A stretch of 64,000 bases of DNA from Selaginella tamariscina (taxonomy: Eukaryota; Streptophyta; Lycopodiopsida; Selaginellales; Selaginellaceae). The stretch spans positions 126,516 through 190,515 of the forward strand of contig PUQB01000341.1 in the NCBI GenBank assembly GCA_003024785.1. The letters run 5' to 3'. The first letter of the stretch is position 1, and each line of letters opens with the position of its first letter. The position numbers and the translations under genes were made by a program. The notes below the pieces were generated by a model. It searched no databases, was not told the DNA's origin, and worked only from the letters and a program-made list of their open reading frames with translations. This document shows positions 16,132 through 28,417 of this stretch, piece after piece.

Positions 16132-18737
16132 ATGCGTGTGCAAGGATTCAGGACGCGCTATAAACCAACAGCACCTGAGGAACAGAAGAACGCTTCCAAG
16201 TTCGTATCTGCTTTGAATCAATGTTGCAAGGTGAGAGACTTGGAATTTGGGAAAAGGATTCACCAAGAGGTCATGGAGCATGGATTAGAGTCCGACATAG
16301 ACGTGGCAAACGCCTTGGTAGAGATGTATAGAAAATGCAGGAACATAGCGCTGGCACGAGAGGTTTTCCAGAGGTTGATCCGGAAGAATGTTGTTACATG
16401 GACATGCCTCATTATGGGATACGCGGAGAATGGAGAGAGCTCAGTGGCTCTTGATCTGTTCAACAGCATGGACTGTGAACCAAACCACGTAACTTGTATT
16501 GCTGCTTTGAAAGCCTGCACAGGCCTTGCCAATGAGAGAAAGTTGGACAGACAGGTAGTTCTGAAGAAAGGCATGGCCATTCACAAACAGGTGAGAGAGC
16601 AGGCATTCGATACCAACATTTTTGTAGCAAATACTTTGGTAGAAATGTATAGCAAGTGTAGAAGCATCCGACTTGCTAGAGAGGTCTTCGACGGAATGAC
16701 ATGTAAGAACGTTGTTACGTGGACATGCCTCATTATGGGATACGTGGAGAATGGAGAAAGCTTAGTGGCTCTGGACATGTTCTTCAGCATGGACTGTGAA
16801 CCGAACCATGTTACTTATCTTGCTGCACTCAAGGCGTGCACAGGCTTGGCTAGTGAGAGAGAGTCACAGAAGCAGATCATTCTGAAGAAGGGCGCGGCTA
16901 TACATGAACGAGTGAAGAAGTGTGCGTTGGATTCCAACATTCTTGTAGCAACCACGCTGATGGACATGTATAGCAAATGTGGGACATGCAACTCGCAAGG
17001 AAGTCTTCGAGAGAATGGTAAGTAAAATGTTTTACATGGAACTGCCTCATTCTTGGATATGCAGAGAATGGGCAAAGCTTGGTGGCTCTTGAGCTCTTCA
17101 ACAGCATGGACTGTGAAGTGAACCATGTTACATGTCTTGCTGCTTTTAAGGCATGCACGGGCTTGGCTAGTGAAAGAGAGTCGGACAGGCAGATTGCTCT
17201 AGAGAAGGGCATGGCCATCCACGAACAGGTGAAAGAGCGTGGATTTGATTCCAACATTGCTGTGGCAAGTGCTCTGGTCGACATGTATAGGAAATGCAGG
17301 AACATGCGACTCGCAAGGGAGGTATTCGAGAGGATGCTCCATAAAGACGCTGTTACATGGACCTCTCTTATTCTGGGATACGTGGAAAATGGGGAAAGCT
17401 TGGTGGCTCTGAATTTGTTTACCAGCATGGAGTGTCAACCCGATCACGTTACATATGTTGCTGCACTCAAGGCATGTTCTGGATTAGCCAGTGAGAAAGA
17501 GTCCGAGAAGAAGAATAGTTTACAGAAAGGGCATGACCATTCACGAACATATGAAAGAGCGTGGGATGCTGTCCGATATAGTTGTGGAAGTACTTTGGTG
17601 GACATGTATAGAAAGTGCGGAGCATGGAACTTGCCAGAGAAGTTTTCGAGAAGATGATCCACAAAGATGTTGTTGCATGGAACTGCCTCATTCTGGGATA
17701 CGTGGAGAATGGGGAAGCCTCGGAAGCTCTGGAGCAGTTTGCAAACATGGACTGTGAACCAAACCATCTCACGTTTCTTGCTGCACTCAAGGCGTGCATT
17801 CGATTAGCAAGTGAGGGAAAGTCTGAGAAACATATTATTCTCGAGAAAGGCAGGGCATTCACGAACACATCAAAGAGCATGCGTTTGATTCCCACGTTGT
17901 TGTTTCAAACACTTTGGTGGATATGTATAGCAAATGTGGTAACATGTGTCTTGCCAGGGACGTTTCGAGAGGATGGTCTCTAAGGATGTTTATACATGGA
18001 CTTCCCTCATTCATGGATATGTGGATAATGAAGAAAGCTCCATGGCTTTGGATGTGTTCTCCAGTATGGAATGCGAACCAGACCATGTTACATATCTTGC
18101 GGTGCTCAAGGCATGTGCAAGTTTATCTGCACTACAACTCGGACGGCTGATTCACGCTACGCTTTGCAAGTTCGGACTGGAGAATGAACCCATGGTAGCG
18201 AGTGTTCTGGTGCACTTCTATAGCAGGTGTGGTTGTATACATGCAGCTGCAGAGGTTTTCAATATCATGCACTCTCCGGATATAACTTGCTGGAGTTCCT
18301 TGATAACAGGATACAGCTCGCTCGGTGACTCCTCTCAGGTGTTTAGTTTGGTGAAGGAGATCCAGGAGGCTGGTTTACCATTGGATGGTATCACATTCTT
18401 ATGTATTTTAACAGCTTGTAGCCACACAGGGATGGTGAAGGAGGGTAGAATGTACTTCGAATCCATGCAGAAACTTGGTATAACACCAACTGTGGAGCAT
18501 TACACTTGCATGGTTGACATGTTGGGGAGAGCTAACAAACTAGAGGAGGCAGTCTCGGTCATCAACACCATGCCTTTCAAGGCCAACCAAGTCACTTGGA
18601 GGACTCTGCTCGATGCATGTCGTAAATGGAACAACGAGGAAGTTAGCAAAGTGGCTTTTGATGCATTAGTGTCTGGGGATAAAAGACATGCTGCAACTGC
18701 TTATCTGATGATGGGTGATATTTACGGTGCAATGTGA
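16132..18737 (+). CDS. PLS-class pentatricopeptide repeat (PPR) protein with E-type C-terminus
   Basis: PPR proteins bind organellar RNA; PLS-class members usually specify C-to-U editing sites. The ATG is at 16132. The body consists of six tandem units of about 105 codons, each one P-L-S triplet and each ending in a segment like SMDCEPNHVT (near 16464, 16785, 17102, 17423, 17742, 18062; spacing 317-321 nt). The units are highly similar to one another, with motifs such as ANTLVEMYSKC and NVVTWTCLIMGY. The last units diverge (VEHYTCMVDMLGRANKLEEA) and lead into a short E-type domain (ANQVTWRTLLDACRKW); there is no E+ or DYW domain before the stop at 18737. The frame is broken by single-base indels: about four losses in 16982-17030, then near 17532, 17588, 17622, 17845 and 17966. 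The outer parts read cleanly. It may be a gene with consensus errors or a recent pseudogene. Confidence 0.85.
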
Positions 18738-18816
18738 TATGTACATATGTATGTACACACACACGCACACACAATATTGTGTATTATTAAATACGATAAT
18801 TATGTTAAACAAAGCA

Positions 18817-20028
18817 TTAGAATGAGCGTCTCTTCTTGAGGACATCTTTTTTCAGACTCCTCAATGCAAAAACGAGCTGCTCTTTTTCAGCTACAACCTC
18901 AGCGAATTGGAGGCTTACTGCTGAGTACTGTTATGCATCTCTTTCAACTCTCTCTCTAGCTCGTAACACTTACGTTTGTATCTCTTCAACACTTGTTCTG
19001 TATCTCCCTCTTCCTCATCCTCGTCTGTAGTACTTAACGACCTGGAGAAGTTACACAATGATATATGTACGTGTTTGCATACATATACATACGTGTGTGT
19101 GTGTGTGGAGAGAGAGAGAGAGCTTACTGTCCAAGTTGAGACTTATATAATGCGTTTGTGTCTAGAGCCTCAGTAAGCAGCGTTTCTAATGTAACAATTC
19201 TATCATTTGCATCGTCCCATTGAGCAGCACTTCTTAGTCTCCCATGGTCTCATCTTGCTGCTCAATAACCTGCTGAGAAGTTTGCAATTTAAAAACTTAT
19301 GTGTACGATCGCACGCGGATGTCTGTGTATGTATCTGCGTGTGTTTATACCTGTTGTAGGCGCCGTATTTCCTTTTGAAGAATATCTTGTGTGCTGAGTT
19401 TGGATAGCAGCTCACGTTCACGTTGAGCACAGAGTGAGAGTTGTTCCTGGAGTCTAGCCACCTGAAAGAGTAACTTAGACACACGCACACGCACACACAC
19501 GCACACGCACCTCCGCTTGAAATTGCTCAAGACCAGTGTCCATTTGCCGCTCTATAATTGTCTCTAAGTAATCAATCCTGTTCTGGAGAGCCATCTCCTT
19601 GTCTTCGTGCTCACGCTTTAGAGCCTCAACTTCCGCCTGTATGCATCGAGTAAAACATATATGCTCTCTCTCTCTCTCACGCACACACACGCACACACAC
19701 ACCTGCTTTGTCTCGACAAAAAGATTCTCAGTCTTATGTTCCAGAATCTCTAAATTATCATCTGTGCATAAACAAATAAAACAAGTTGAACTCTATTGTA
19801 TGCATGTGTATATATGTTAAACAACACACACGCACGCGCACACACCATGTTTAACCAAACTTTACCTTGTAATGGTTCTTCTTCACAATGTTTTGGAGGT
19901 TCCACCACCTTTTCTAAAATGGACTGTAACTCTTCTTCCTTCTGTGAAACCTTCACCTCTAGGTCATGCAATGTATCTTCAATCACCTGTATCGAGTATT
20001 TAACATACACATGTAAGCACATATGTAC

Positions 20029-20066
<38 letters not shown>

Positions 20067-23000
20067 ACTAACTTGTTTCTCATTGGACAGCTTTAGAAGT
20101 TGAGCTTCTGCTGCAGCTAAAGAAGATTTCAAATCCTGCATGTGAACTTCCAAAGCTTCTTTGGAGCACATATGACTGATAACTTCATCCTGAAGAACTC
20201 CAACTTGAATATCCAAATCCTATACAGACAATAACCATGTTAATTTAAATTAATAATTTGTTTTTCTTTTGCAAGTTTATAATTAATTATAATTATTAAT
20301 TCAATAGTAGAGTACCTGCTTTAAGAACTCCTTTTCAGTTTCCAACAACACCACCTTGTCCTTTAGATCATCCATCTCTTGTACTAAACACTTAACTTTA
20401 TCTTCTGTCTGAATTAACAATAATAAAATTTATTAGTTATATTAAACTTATAAAATAATTAAGTAAACAATACATTTACCTGTAGATATCTATCCTCGGC
20501 ATTAAGCTTGCATAACTCTATTTCCCTCTTTAGACTGCAATTTTCTGCTTCTAATATTGCCATTTTCTTTGTAAATTCCTCCTCAGCCTGCTTGCAAACA
20601 CACACACGTGCGTGCGTTGTGTGTGTATTATTAAGAAATATGAAAATCCTTACCAGAGCATGATCACGCTCTAAGGTTGCTTTGAGTTCTTGTGTGGAAA
20701 CTTTGTAAAGTTCGATATGGTTTTTGATATTGCAGTTTTCTTCTTCTAAAGTAACCACTTGCTGCTTAAGCTTTCCAGCTTCCTCCTTAGCCTAAACACA
20801 TTAACTAGTTAACCATGTGTGTGTGCATGCGTGCGTGTGTGTTATAAATGCATAAACAAGATTCTACCATGGTATGATCAAGCTCCACTGTGACTATGAG
20901 TTCTTCGAGTTGCACACATCTTCTATGTTCTTCTTCCAGAACCATTTGTAAGCTATTGAGCATTCTCTCATCTTCTTCACGTTTCAAGGCTTCCTTCTTG
21001 TACATCTCATCTATCTCCAGCTTTAATGAATCAACCTGCACTCTGTACCTTGAATTATCCTCCTCTTGTTTGCTTAAACTCTCCTCGAACTCCTTAACAC
21101 GGGTCTCTAATGCCTGTTGTCACACCTCATTAGTGTGTGTGTGTGTGTTAACATGTGTACAGATTTTATATCATTACCAATTCAAGGTCCTGGACTTTAG
21201 CTTCTAGTTGGTGTCGCTCATTTATATGTTTCTCACACTCCTCAGCCTGTTGCATCCATTTTGACTTATACTCATTCATGGTTGCAGCTAGCACAGCTTT
21301 CATTTTCTCACATTCCGTTACCTGTGACAACATATATCATTGTTTATACACATACATATACATGTAGATTGTGTGTGTGAGAGAGAGAGAGAACCTGGCT
21401 CTGAACCAAAACTTGCCGCTGTTTTGATGCCTCCAACTCTCCAACTAGAAACTGGATTTCTGCTTCCATCCCTGTTATCTTCTCCATAAACTCTACAGTA
21501 TCCTTCTTTGATCTAGCAACCTGTGTATATATAAGATAACAGTATATATTATGTATATTATTATGTAATAGTATACCTGTGCCTCTAAATCCTCTACTTT
21601 CACTTCTAGTCCTTTCTTTCTCTCTAACTCTTCTCCAAACTTGATACTTGCAACTCCATCTCCAAAATCCTTCCCTTACTAATCTCCTGAGAATCCTATG
21701 CAAAAGAAGTTACACACACACACGCACGCAGCGCACGCACGCACGCACACCTGCATTTTCATCTCAAGGCCAGAGTTTAACATCTCAAGCTGTAGGATTC
21801 TAGCTTTAAGATCTGTTTCGATCGTTTCCTTCAATCTCTCTTCAGATAACGCAAGCTTCTCGTACTTGGACTTTTCAAGCTCAAGCTCCTCATTCAGCTT
21901 TCTAATATCCTCGTCAGACTCTCTGAGCTGGCTTTCCAGATCAGCATTACAGCTCGTTAGCTCCTTAACTACAGCCTGCAACCGTACCATCAGCTTCTCA
22001 TTACTTGTATGCTGCATCTGATGAAACTCCTCAGTTTCTGCTAGCTTCTTTTCCAACTCCATAACCAGTTCACTCTGCAGATTAAGAGAAGCCCATAGAT
22101 AAGCACGCGCGCGCACACACACACACACACACGCACGCACGCATATGCACACACACGCACATTATTGCTGTCTTCTTCTTTTGAAGGTGTTCTGTCTTGG
22201 AGGTCCTTGGTTATTTTGTTCAATTTGATGATTAACTCCATGTTTTCATCTGTGAGCTCCTTCAACTGCTTTTCCAAGTCGTCTTCGGGTTGCTCAAGCT
22301 TCTGTAGCTCCCCATCTTTCTTCGTAACTCTGTTATCACTTCCTCTTTTTCCGCCAGTTCCTTTCCAAACTTCCTCTGCAAAGGTTCAGTACTATGCAGT
22401 GATTAAATCCATAGTCGAAAAATGCTACGGAAATGTTTAATTACTAATTTAATTATTAATTTACTAATTATTAATCTAGTTTAATTATTAATCCGTAGCA
22501 TTTTTTACTACGGCATATATCACTGGTATTATGTATGTACATATGTGTATATACACACATGTATAAGACACGCTTATTAACACGTGATGAAGCACCTTCA
22601 TTTCGTGGGCTGAAGACTCCAGCTTGTGATTAATTGATGAAAGCTCCTCCATCTCCTTACGCTGCTCCTCCAGAGACTCTTCCATTTCCTGTGATAACAA
22701 TCAATGAAACAAAACAACATACATACATGTATATACATGCACACGCACACATACATGTGTATATGCAAATGTATAAAATACCTGGATAGCAAGCATGAGG
22801 TGCATGTTGGAGTCCTGGGCATCAGAACTGGCCTTCCTCTCGTAAGAAAGTTGATTCTTAAGCTCCTCCACTGTACGCTCCGATTCTTCAACTCGTCTAT
22901 GGAGCTTGTCGTTGCTTTCTTGATGCTCCTTGTTCATGTTCTCTTGTTCCTTTCTCAACTTCTGAGCCTCCACATTCATAGCTCGCGCCTGTCTCTGCCA

Positions 23001-24163
23001 GGTTACCACCTCCATACGAAGCTCCTGAATGATCTTCTCATCTGGCTCGAAGTTCGACTTCATACTTAGTAGCGAAAGCGATCTCACATGCATAGGAGTT
23101 GCCTCGTTTTAAAACTAGTATCAACACACATATATGTGTATTAACACACGCACACGCACCATTATCGTTCATTGTCAGGCCTAAGCTGGATGCTCTTGGA
23201 AGCTTGTTAGCAGATGTAACAGCTGGAAACGAGCCTTGACTGAACCTTCTTCTCCTTCCTGTTATAGAACTTGAAGGTGACGGTTCTTCACCGTTTAACA
23301 TGCCTTCTTTCGGTGAAGTCTGATCGTAAGATGTCTGAGAAGTAGACATGACATCCTGCTGCAAGTGCGTATACATATATTAATATTTATGTTTATTTGT
23401 AATAAGTATATTTACCTTTGGTAAAGAAAGAGGCTTAAAAGCTTGACTAGCTTGGCTAGTAGCTGATGAAGCCACAGAGACAGTCTCCATTTCTTCATCA
23501 GACTGAGAAGACTGATCATCCTGTACACTTATCTCTTGTGTTTTCCTACAAAAACAGTTTTAATTTCATGAAGGATGAAGGAACTCAATAGTGTATACCT
23601 CAGAGATGTGAGAGAGAAAATCTTTGTGTATGTGAGAAAGGTATAAGTTAGATATACAGCTTATATATAAAACTTACATGAAGCACAGTGTTTCCTCGAC
23701 AATTCTCAAGAGGCAGAGCGATTGAACTTGCTGGAGAACTTGCGAAATCCGCCAAGTTTATTGTAACTTCTCCTAGTACTTTGGTTCTCTGTGAATGAAT
23801 GTTATTAAAAACAAATTAAACGATAAAAGAACAATCTTACAGTTCCCACAGAGATCTTATAAAACTTGTCCTTCGTATTGTCATCTTGAAGAAATTTAAT
23901 AGCTTCTACTATGGGATTTGGCCACCGACAGCAACCATACTCGACAAAGGCCTTCTCTGTTTTATTAGTACGCTTTCCAGTGTCTTGTGGTATTAGTGAG
24001 ACTTTAAGCTTATCCCATCCCGATTGTGGAACCTTAACATCGAAACACTTAACACACACACACGCACACGCACACGCACACACAACGTACCCGTGTTACA
24101 TGAAACTGGAACTTAAAGACGACCTTATCCTTGGGTTTGCTGGATTTTCTTGAACTTCAACAT
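18817..24163 (-). CDS. NT-C2 domain, long coiled-coil protein (plant myosin-heavy-chain-related family)
   Basis: At least 20 short exons. Exon 1 starts with ATG at 24163 (MLKFKK...) and ends at 24091. Exons 24032-23841 and 23788-23678 complete an N-terminal C2-like (NT-C2/EEIG1-EHBP1) domain with VPQSGWDKLKVSLIPQDTGK and VLGEVTINLADFASSP. Residues after that are a serine-rich linker (SVASSATSQASQ, 23546-23416), then exons down to 18817 encode a near-continuous coiled coil. The C-terminus (VLKRYKRKCYELERELKE, then a second frame with FAEVVAEKEQLV) matches the usual family ending. At least five single-base lesions lie in otherwise conserved reading: an extra A at 24145-24148, and losses near 22316, 21641, 19241 and 18931, each in or beside a homopolymer. 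The cellular role of the family is poorly known (membrane- or cytoskeleton-associated coiled coils). It shares a 343-bp divergent upstream region with the TraB gene. Confidence 0.88.
22418..22505. repeat. MITE-like inverted repeat inside an intron
   Basis: Perfect 14-nt arms aaaaatgctacgga (22418-22431) and its complement at 22492-22505 flank about 60 bp of almost pure A/T. It lies in an intron of the NT-C2 coiled-coil gene that is longer than its neighbours. Size and structure suggest a very small MITE; no target-site duplication could be confirmed by eye. Confidence 0.5.
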
Positions 24164-24506
24164 GATCTCGGTAGCATTCTTAAACCCACACTAATAACTC
24201 AGTAAACACTCGATGTATTCTCCTGCTGCAGCAAAATAAGCATTGAATTTCCTTATAAGATCCATCCCATTTCCTGCTAATCCGATTCAAGCATTATGTG
24301 TGCCAATCAATGGTGCTCCCACAGCTGAAACGCGGCTTTTTCCCTCTCTTGTCGCCACTTCCATTGTTGCTCCTCGATGCCGCCGAGGTTTGAATTATTC
24401 TAAGATTCGTGGAATATTCGTATGCCGATTCACATTCTAAATGCTGACCTTATTAGGGTTCTAGGGTTCTAGCTATGGAGATGGAACGATTGTTAGGGTT
24501 CTAGCT
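24164..24506. promoter_or_regulatory. Divergent (head-to-head) upstream region
   Basis: The 343 bp between the start codons of the NT-C2 gene (minus) and the TraB-family gene (plus) must contain both 5' UTRs and core promoters. It contains repeated agggttctag units (24452-24502), a common land-plant motif near transcription starts (telo-box-like agggtt). The small open frame at 24243-24440 has no recognisable domain. Confidence 0.45.
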
Positions 24507-26361
24507 ATGGAGTTTCTAGGTAAGATGATCTTCAGACTCTTCCGTGCTCTATTCAATGGCGACGATGGTAATCTCGTAGAAAAGCTTGGTCTTCCTCCTG
24601 AAACGAGGCAGTTTATCACTGTTTGCGAGTTCCAGATGATCCTTCATGTGTCGTCTACCTCCTCACAGCGCAATTCTTATCAGAGAGGTCTGCCAGGGAT
24701 GTAGAGAGGCTGATCAGATCGGCCAAGCCGCATGCGGTTTTTGCGTCACTCGAGTCGCACAGGATGCTGGATTTCCTCGAGGAAGAGAAGATTTGTAATG
24801 ATCTGGACTCCAGTTATGTCTGTATACCCGATTCATTCTTGCAAGCACTGAAAACTCGTTCCATATAAGGTACACATTTGAGAAGCTCGCAGAAGTAGAT
24901 TTTACCAGGATTGTGTTCGGTACGAGCTATCATGGCTATGTATTGGCTGCAAAGCGACTGGCAGCTGATACTGGATTGGTCTTTGGCTACATTCAGGTAT
25001 TTCCTGGTACAGATAACTTTGTAGAGAATCCCAAGTTCCTCGCACCATCTCCATTGGAAACACTGAGAAATGTGTTTAGAATTGACTGGAAAATTCAGGA
25101 GGAACTCCCACAGTTTGCTGCTCTCATGTATCCCACTTTTGTTGATCTTGATGGGACAACCAAGATGATCCCTGGAATGGGCAAAACAGACGTAGAAGCG
25201 GCTCTTCCAGCAGTTAAAAGGATTTTACTTGATGTATGTGCGGGAGACAGAGTAAGTGAGGACTCGCTTTCCTTGATTCGTCGCTACAGGTTGACCAGGG
25301 AGTACATGAGGCTTCTTCAGAACGATCTCGCCAAGATGATGAAGAACACATCTGTTGAGGGTTATGAGGTACTCTCTGAGCGAGACAAGTTGAATGCACT
25401 ACTTGTGAAGGCTATACAGGCACAGGCACGGAGGTTCAAGGTGGTAGTTGTTGCATTGGATGGATCCCAAGTCTCAGGAGTTGTAAGACATTGGAGTGTC
25501 TCACTTCCTTCTCACCTCACACATGCAGCTGAGAAATGTGTTTTTATAGAGGATCATGCATCTCACCTCTCGGAGATTTATGAGGAACCACTTCCTGCAC
25601 TCGGTGCTGCTGGCCTTGCTGTCTTGACTGCGTCTAAATTCGTAAAGACACCTGCCTTGATGCTCAAGCTCAAGAGTTTGTGTCTACCAAGGGAATGATT
25701 CCATTAAAGCTTAAAAGCTTGCTCTCTGTGCAACAGATAGGAACACCTTATAGTCGTGTGTTGTGGGACTGGCCAAGAGGAGAAGTTTGCATGCGGTCCA
25801 CTCTTCTTTCAACGGTGTTATGAGGCAGCTGAAAGGAATGCAGATGACTGGAAGGCCTTGGTTGTGGCTCGGAGGTAGGTGTGTGTGTGCTCATTATATG
25901 TATGTTACACTAGATATGTTCAAGAATACATTTATATGTGTGGGAGAGTGCATATACATACGATGTGTGTGAATAACATGTAAATGCCTATGTATGAACT
26001 TACTATTGATAATTGCATATTGTGATGATGATAAGCAGGGAGTTTGGGGGCAAGTCTGGGATTGTTCTGGGCAGGGAGCAAAGTTGAGGCAGGTGTAGAG
26101 GCAATCCCAACAGCCGTTTCAGTAGCAAAACTTGGACAAGGAATGAAGAATCTGAGGTGATTAAACACTCTACTTTCTTAAGATTTAGTTAAACAATATG
26201 TGTGTGCACGCACGCATGTGTGTGTATGTAACTCCTCATTCTCTTATAGGATTACCGCTAACAACCTTGAGAGAACGGAGACTAGTAGTGTTTGGGATGT
26301 TATTTATGGGTTCCTCGATAAATCTGATAGGAATGCCACCTTCCAATCCATGATGCGATGA
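24507..26361 (+). CDS. TraB/GumN-family protein
   Basis: The ATG at 24507 gives MEFLGKMIFRLFRALF, then, after a one-base frame change near 24623, the first TraB motif (CVVYLLTAQFLSERSARDVE). The middle reads VFGTSYHGYVLAAKRLA and continues to RRYRLTREYMRLLQNDLAK and RRFKVVVVALDGSQVSGVVR, which corresponds to the family segment with conserved Arg and the Gly/His-rich core. Downstream are PLKLKSLLSVQQ, WDWPRGEV and a Gly/Ala-rich hydrophobic exon (about 26038-26158, SLGASLGLFWAG). The last exon (about 26250-26361) ends SDRNATFQSMMR with TGA at 26361. Introns are at about 25876-26037 and 26159-26249. Frame changes occur near 24623 (T run), 24851 (A run), 25636 (A run) and about 25800; each joins good family sequence to good family sequence. 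Plant TraB proteins are mostly uncharacterised, and some sit on mitochondrial or endoplasmic reticulum membranes. Confidence 0.75.
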
Positions 26362-26977
26362 TAAGAATGTTCATTTTCCCTCCGATGTGCGTACACTTAC
26401 ATACATTACCACACACTCACGTTTTATGTATACATAGATACACAAAAACATTTTTTGTTTGTACCTACGTATATAGTGTTACTTACAGCGTGCACACACA
26501 GGTACAGGAACAACACGGGTGGTTTCTTATTGTCCTCACTAGTTAAGCCTGCATTAAGCGGTATCTGGTGAATACATACATGTACATATATAATATTTAT
26601 GTAGTGTATATATATATATATATATGGAGCAACATCATGTACAGATTTAACTTTTGCACTTTAACATGTACACTTTATGTAAACCACCACAGTTGAAGCG
26701 CAAGTTGCCACGTCAATTATATTAAAGAATCATAAATTTGCGTGTCTTGAAGTGTATATGGCATTTACTGTGTTACCCCGATTATGGGATTCATGGGACA
26801 CCAATGGGATTCTTAGAATCCCCTCCCTTATCTTCACTGAGCTAACCACAGTCAGCTACCAATGAAGCTAAACGCCAAAAGAGAAAAAGAGAACCTCATC
26901 AGGTTTTCTCGGTTTCTCCCCCGTTCTCCATCTGTCATATGTATTTAATATGTTAATTAGTATAATTAAATAACTTA

Positions 26978-27825
26978 CTACCTGCTGTAAAAATCAAATC
27001 GCGTGCGTGGGTGTGCGTGTGTGTGAAGAGTTTACCTTGAACTGTTCCAATCGTCATGCCCACTCGAACTCGAATTCGGAGAACGTGCTATCTCATCCGC
27101 ATTTCTCTCTGTCATGTTTTACATTCTTATATATATATATATATATGTGTGTACAGATATATATAAATTCACCTGCTACTGCAGCTTTGTCCGTTGTTTT
27201 CACTGTACGGTACATCTGGAATTAAACGATTTAAAAAAAAAAAAAAATGAAGCATTAAAGAACACCATATGTTATTACCTGCAGATGGCTCTTCACATGA
27301 GCTAATGTAAGCTCCTTAACATCCATCAATTCCAGGACTGTTTTGGGTGTAGCTCCTGTAAAACAATACACATCTAGTACACCCACGAATCTGGTGTGGA
27401 CGTAGATACACAAACACAAAATACGTACTCTCGTGTCCGCCAAGACGATCTACAGCCTTCACAAAATGGGCATGAAGCGTGCTGGTCCACCGCATCCTCT
27501 GTGCACGAGCAGCGCGCTTTGCAGGAGATTTCGATATGATTCTCCCTCGTTGGTGATGCCCAAATTCCTGTTTCAATCCAACTACCGGATGATCCATGTA
27601 TCTGGGCATCAATCTGATGCCCGTTTCTTCACAGAAATCCTGTCTCTGGTGCTGACTGTAGAAACTCCCTCCAAGGCTCAATTCAGTGGATGCATCCTCC
27701 TCAGAATTGTTGCTGCTCGATAACAAGCCAGAATTTGACTTGCTCCATATCTCAAATGCAGACGATCCACCGCTGCTGATCCTCAGTGACAAATCCGGCT
27801 CCTGTGACCTGATCGGCAACTCCAT
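26978..27825 (-). CDS. KAN: KANADI-type GARP transcription factor
   Basis: KANADI factors are DNA-binding repressors that set abaxial identity and restrict auxin-related growth in land plants. Exon 1 (27825-27429) begins MELPIRSQEPDLSLRIS and ends inside the GARP domain: RMRWTSTLHAHFVKAV, LGGHER. Exon 2 (27355-27279) gives ATPKTVLELMDVKELTLAHV and KSHLQ. Exon 3 (27215-27173) gives MYRTVKTTDKAAVA. Exon 4 (27108-27036) gives a low-complexity tail with RSPNSSSSGHDDWNSS. The domain is complete, and its splice phases agree at every junction. Splicing to the acceptor near 26984 would give a stop at 26978-26980, so the protein would be short with no usual KANADI C-terminal motif; the true 3' end is uncertain. 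An in-frame upstream ATG exists at 27936, but its extension is hydrophobic and unlikely. No frame lesions were seen. Confidence 0.87.
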
Positions 27826-28393
27826 GATCAAATTAAGCAGTCCGGGCAGATAGATACCTTGCGTGAAGATTTCAGCAGGGAAAAAAAAGAATGCAAAGCG
27901 GTATTCCAAAGCAATTCCGACACAGAAAAGCTGCAAAAGAGAGATTTTATTACCCTGTCAAATCGGAGCAAGGCCTGCAGAAAGCCACAATCCGCCGTGG
28001 AAATCAAACAAGCCCGATTAATTCAATCATCATGAAATCTTGCCATGGCTGCCTCTTCTTCTTCAACCTTCCCTTCTTGGCATTTCGGACAAGTGCAAAA
28101 CCCCTGGATAAATAAGACGAAGAACATTCCGTCCGCATTTCACGGACACCCGTCAGAATGCAGACGGAATATTCACTGGATATCCCTTCGAAAATTGGGA
28201 AAAACATCCTTCCCATGTACTGCCAAATGGAGCAGCTCCATCTGGAATAAGAATCCATTGTCTATTTTAGTAATTAAGCAATTAAAAATTTAATAAAATC
28301 CAGAGAAACATTCTTCGGTTTGAAACTCGCCTGGCCATGCCAAAAAGGAATTTTACTCATTATTTGACCAACAAGTGGAGCCGCCACGTATTC

Positions 28394-28417
28394 ATCCGAC
28401 GTGTATACACGTCGGAT
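28394..28417. promoter_or_regulatory. 24-bp perfect palindrome with two ACGT cores
   Basis: Twelve bases, atccgacgtgta, are followed directly by their exact reverse complement. Each half contains ACGTG, the core of bZIP-bound ABRE/G-box-like sites. It lies about 570 bp upstream of the KANADI start codon, and another ACGT (cacgta) lies just before it at 28386. A double bZIP site is plausible; a chance palindrome of this length is unlikely. Confidence 0.55.

Noticed and set aside
16260..17895. Several long minus-strand open frames across the PPR gene
   Set aside because: They repeat with the same period as the PPR units and are the antisense of P-L-S motifs.
19475..24083. Open frames rich in Cys/Val/Arg or His/Thr near exons
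   Set aside because: They are translations of (GT)n, (CA)n and (GCGT)n microsatellites at intron ends.
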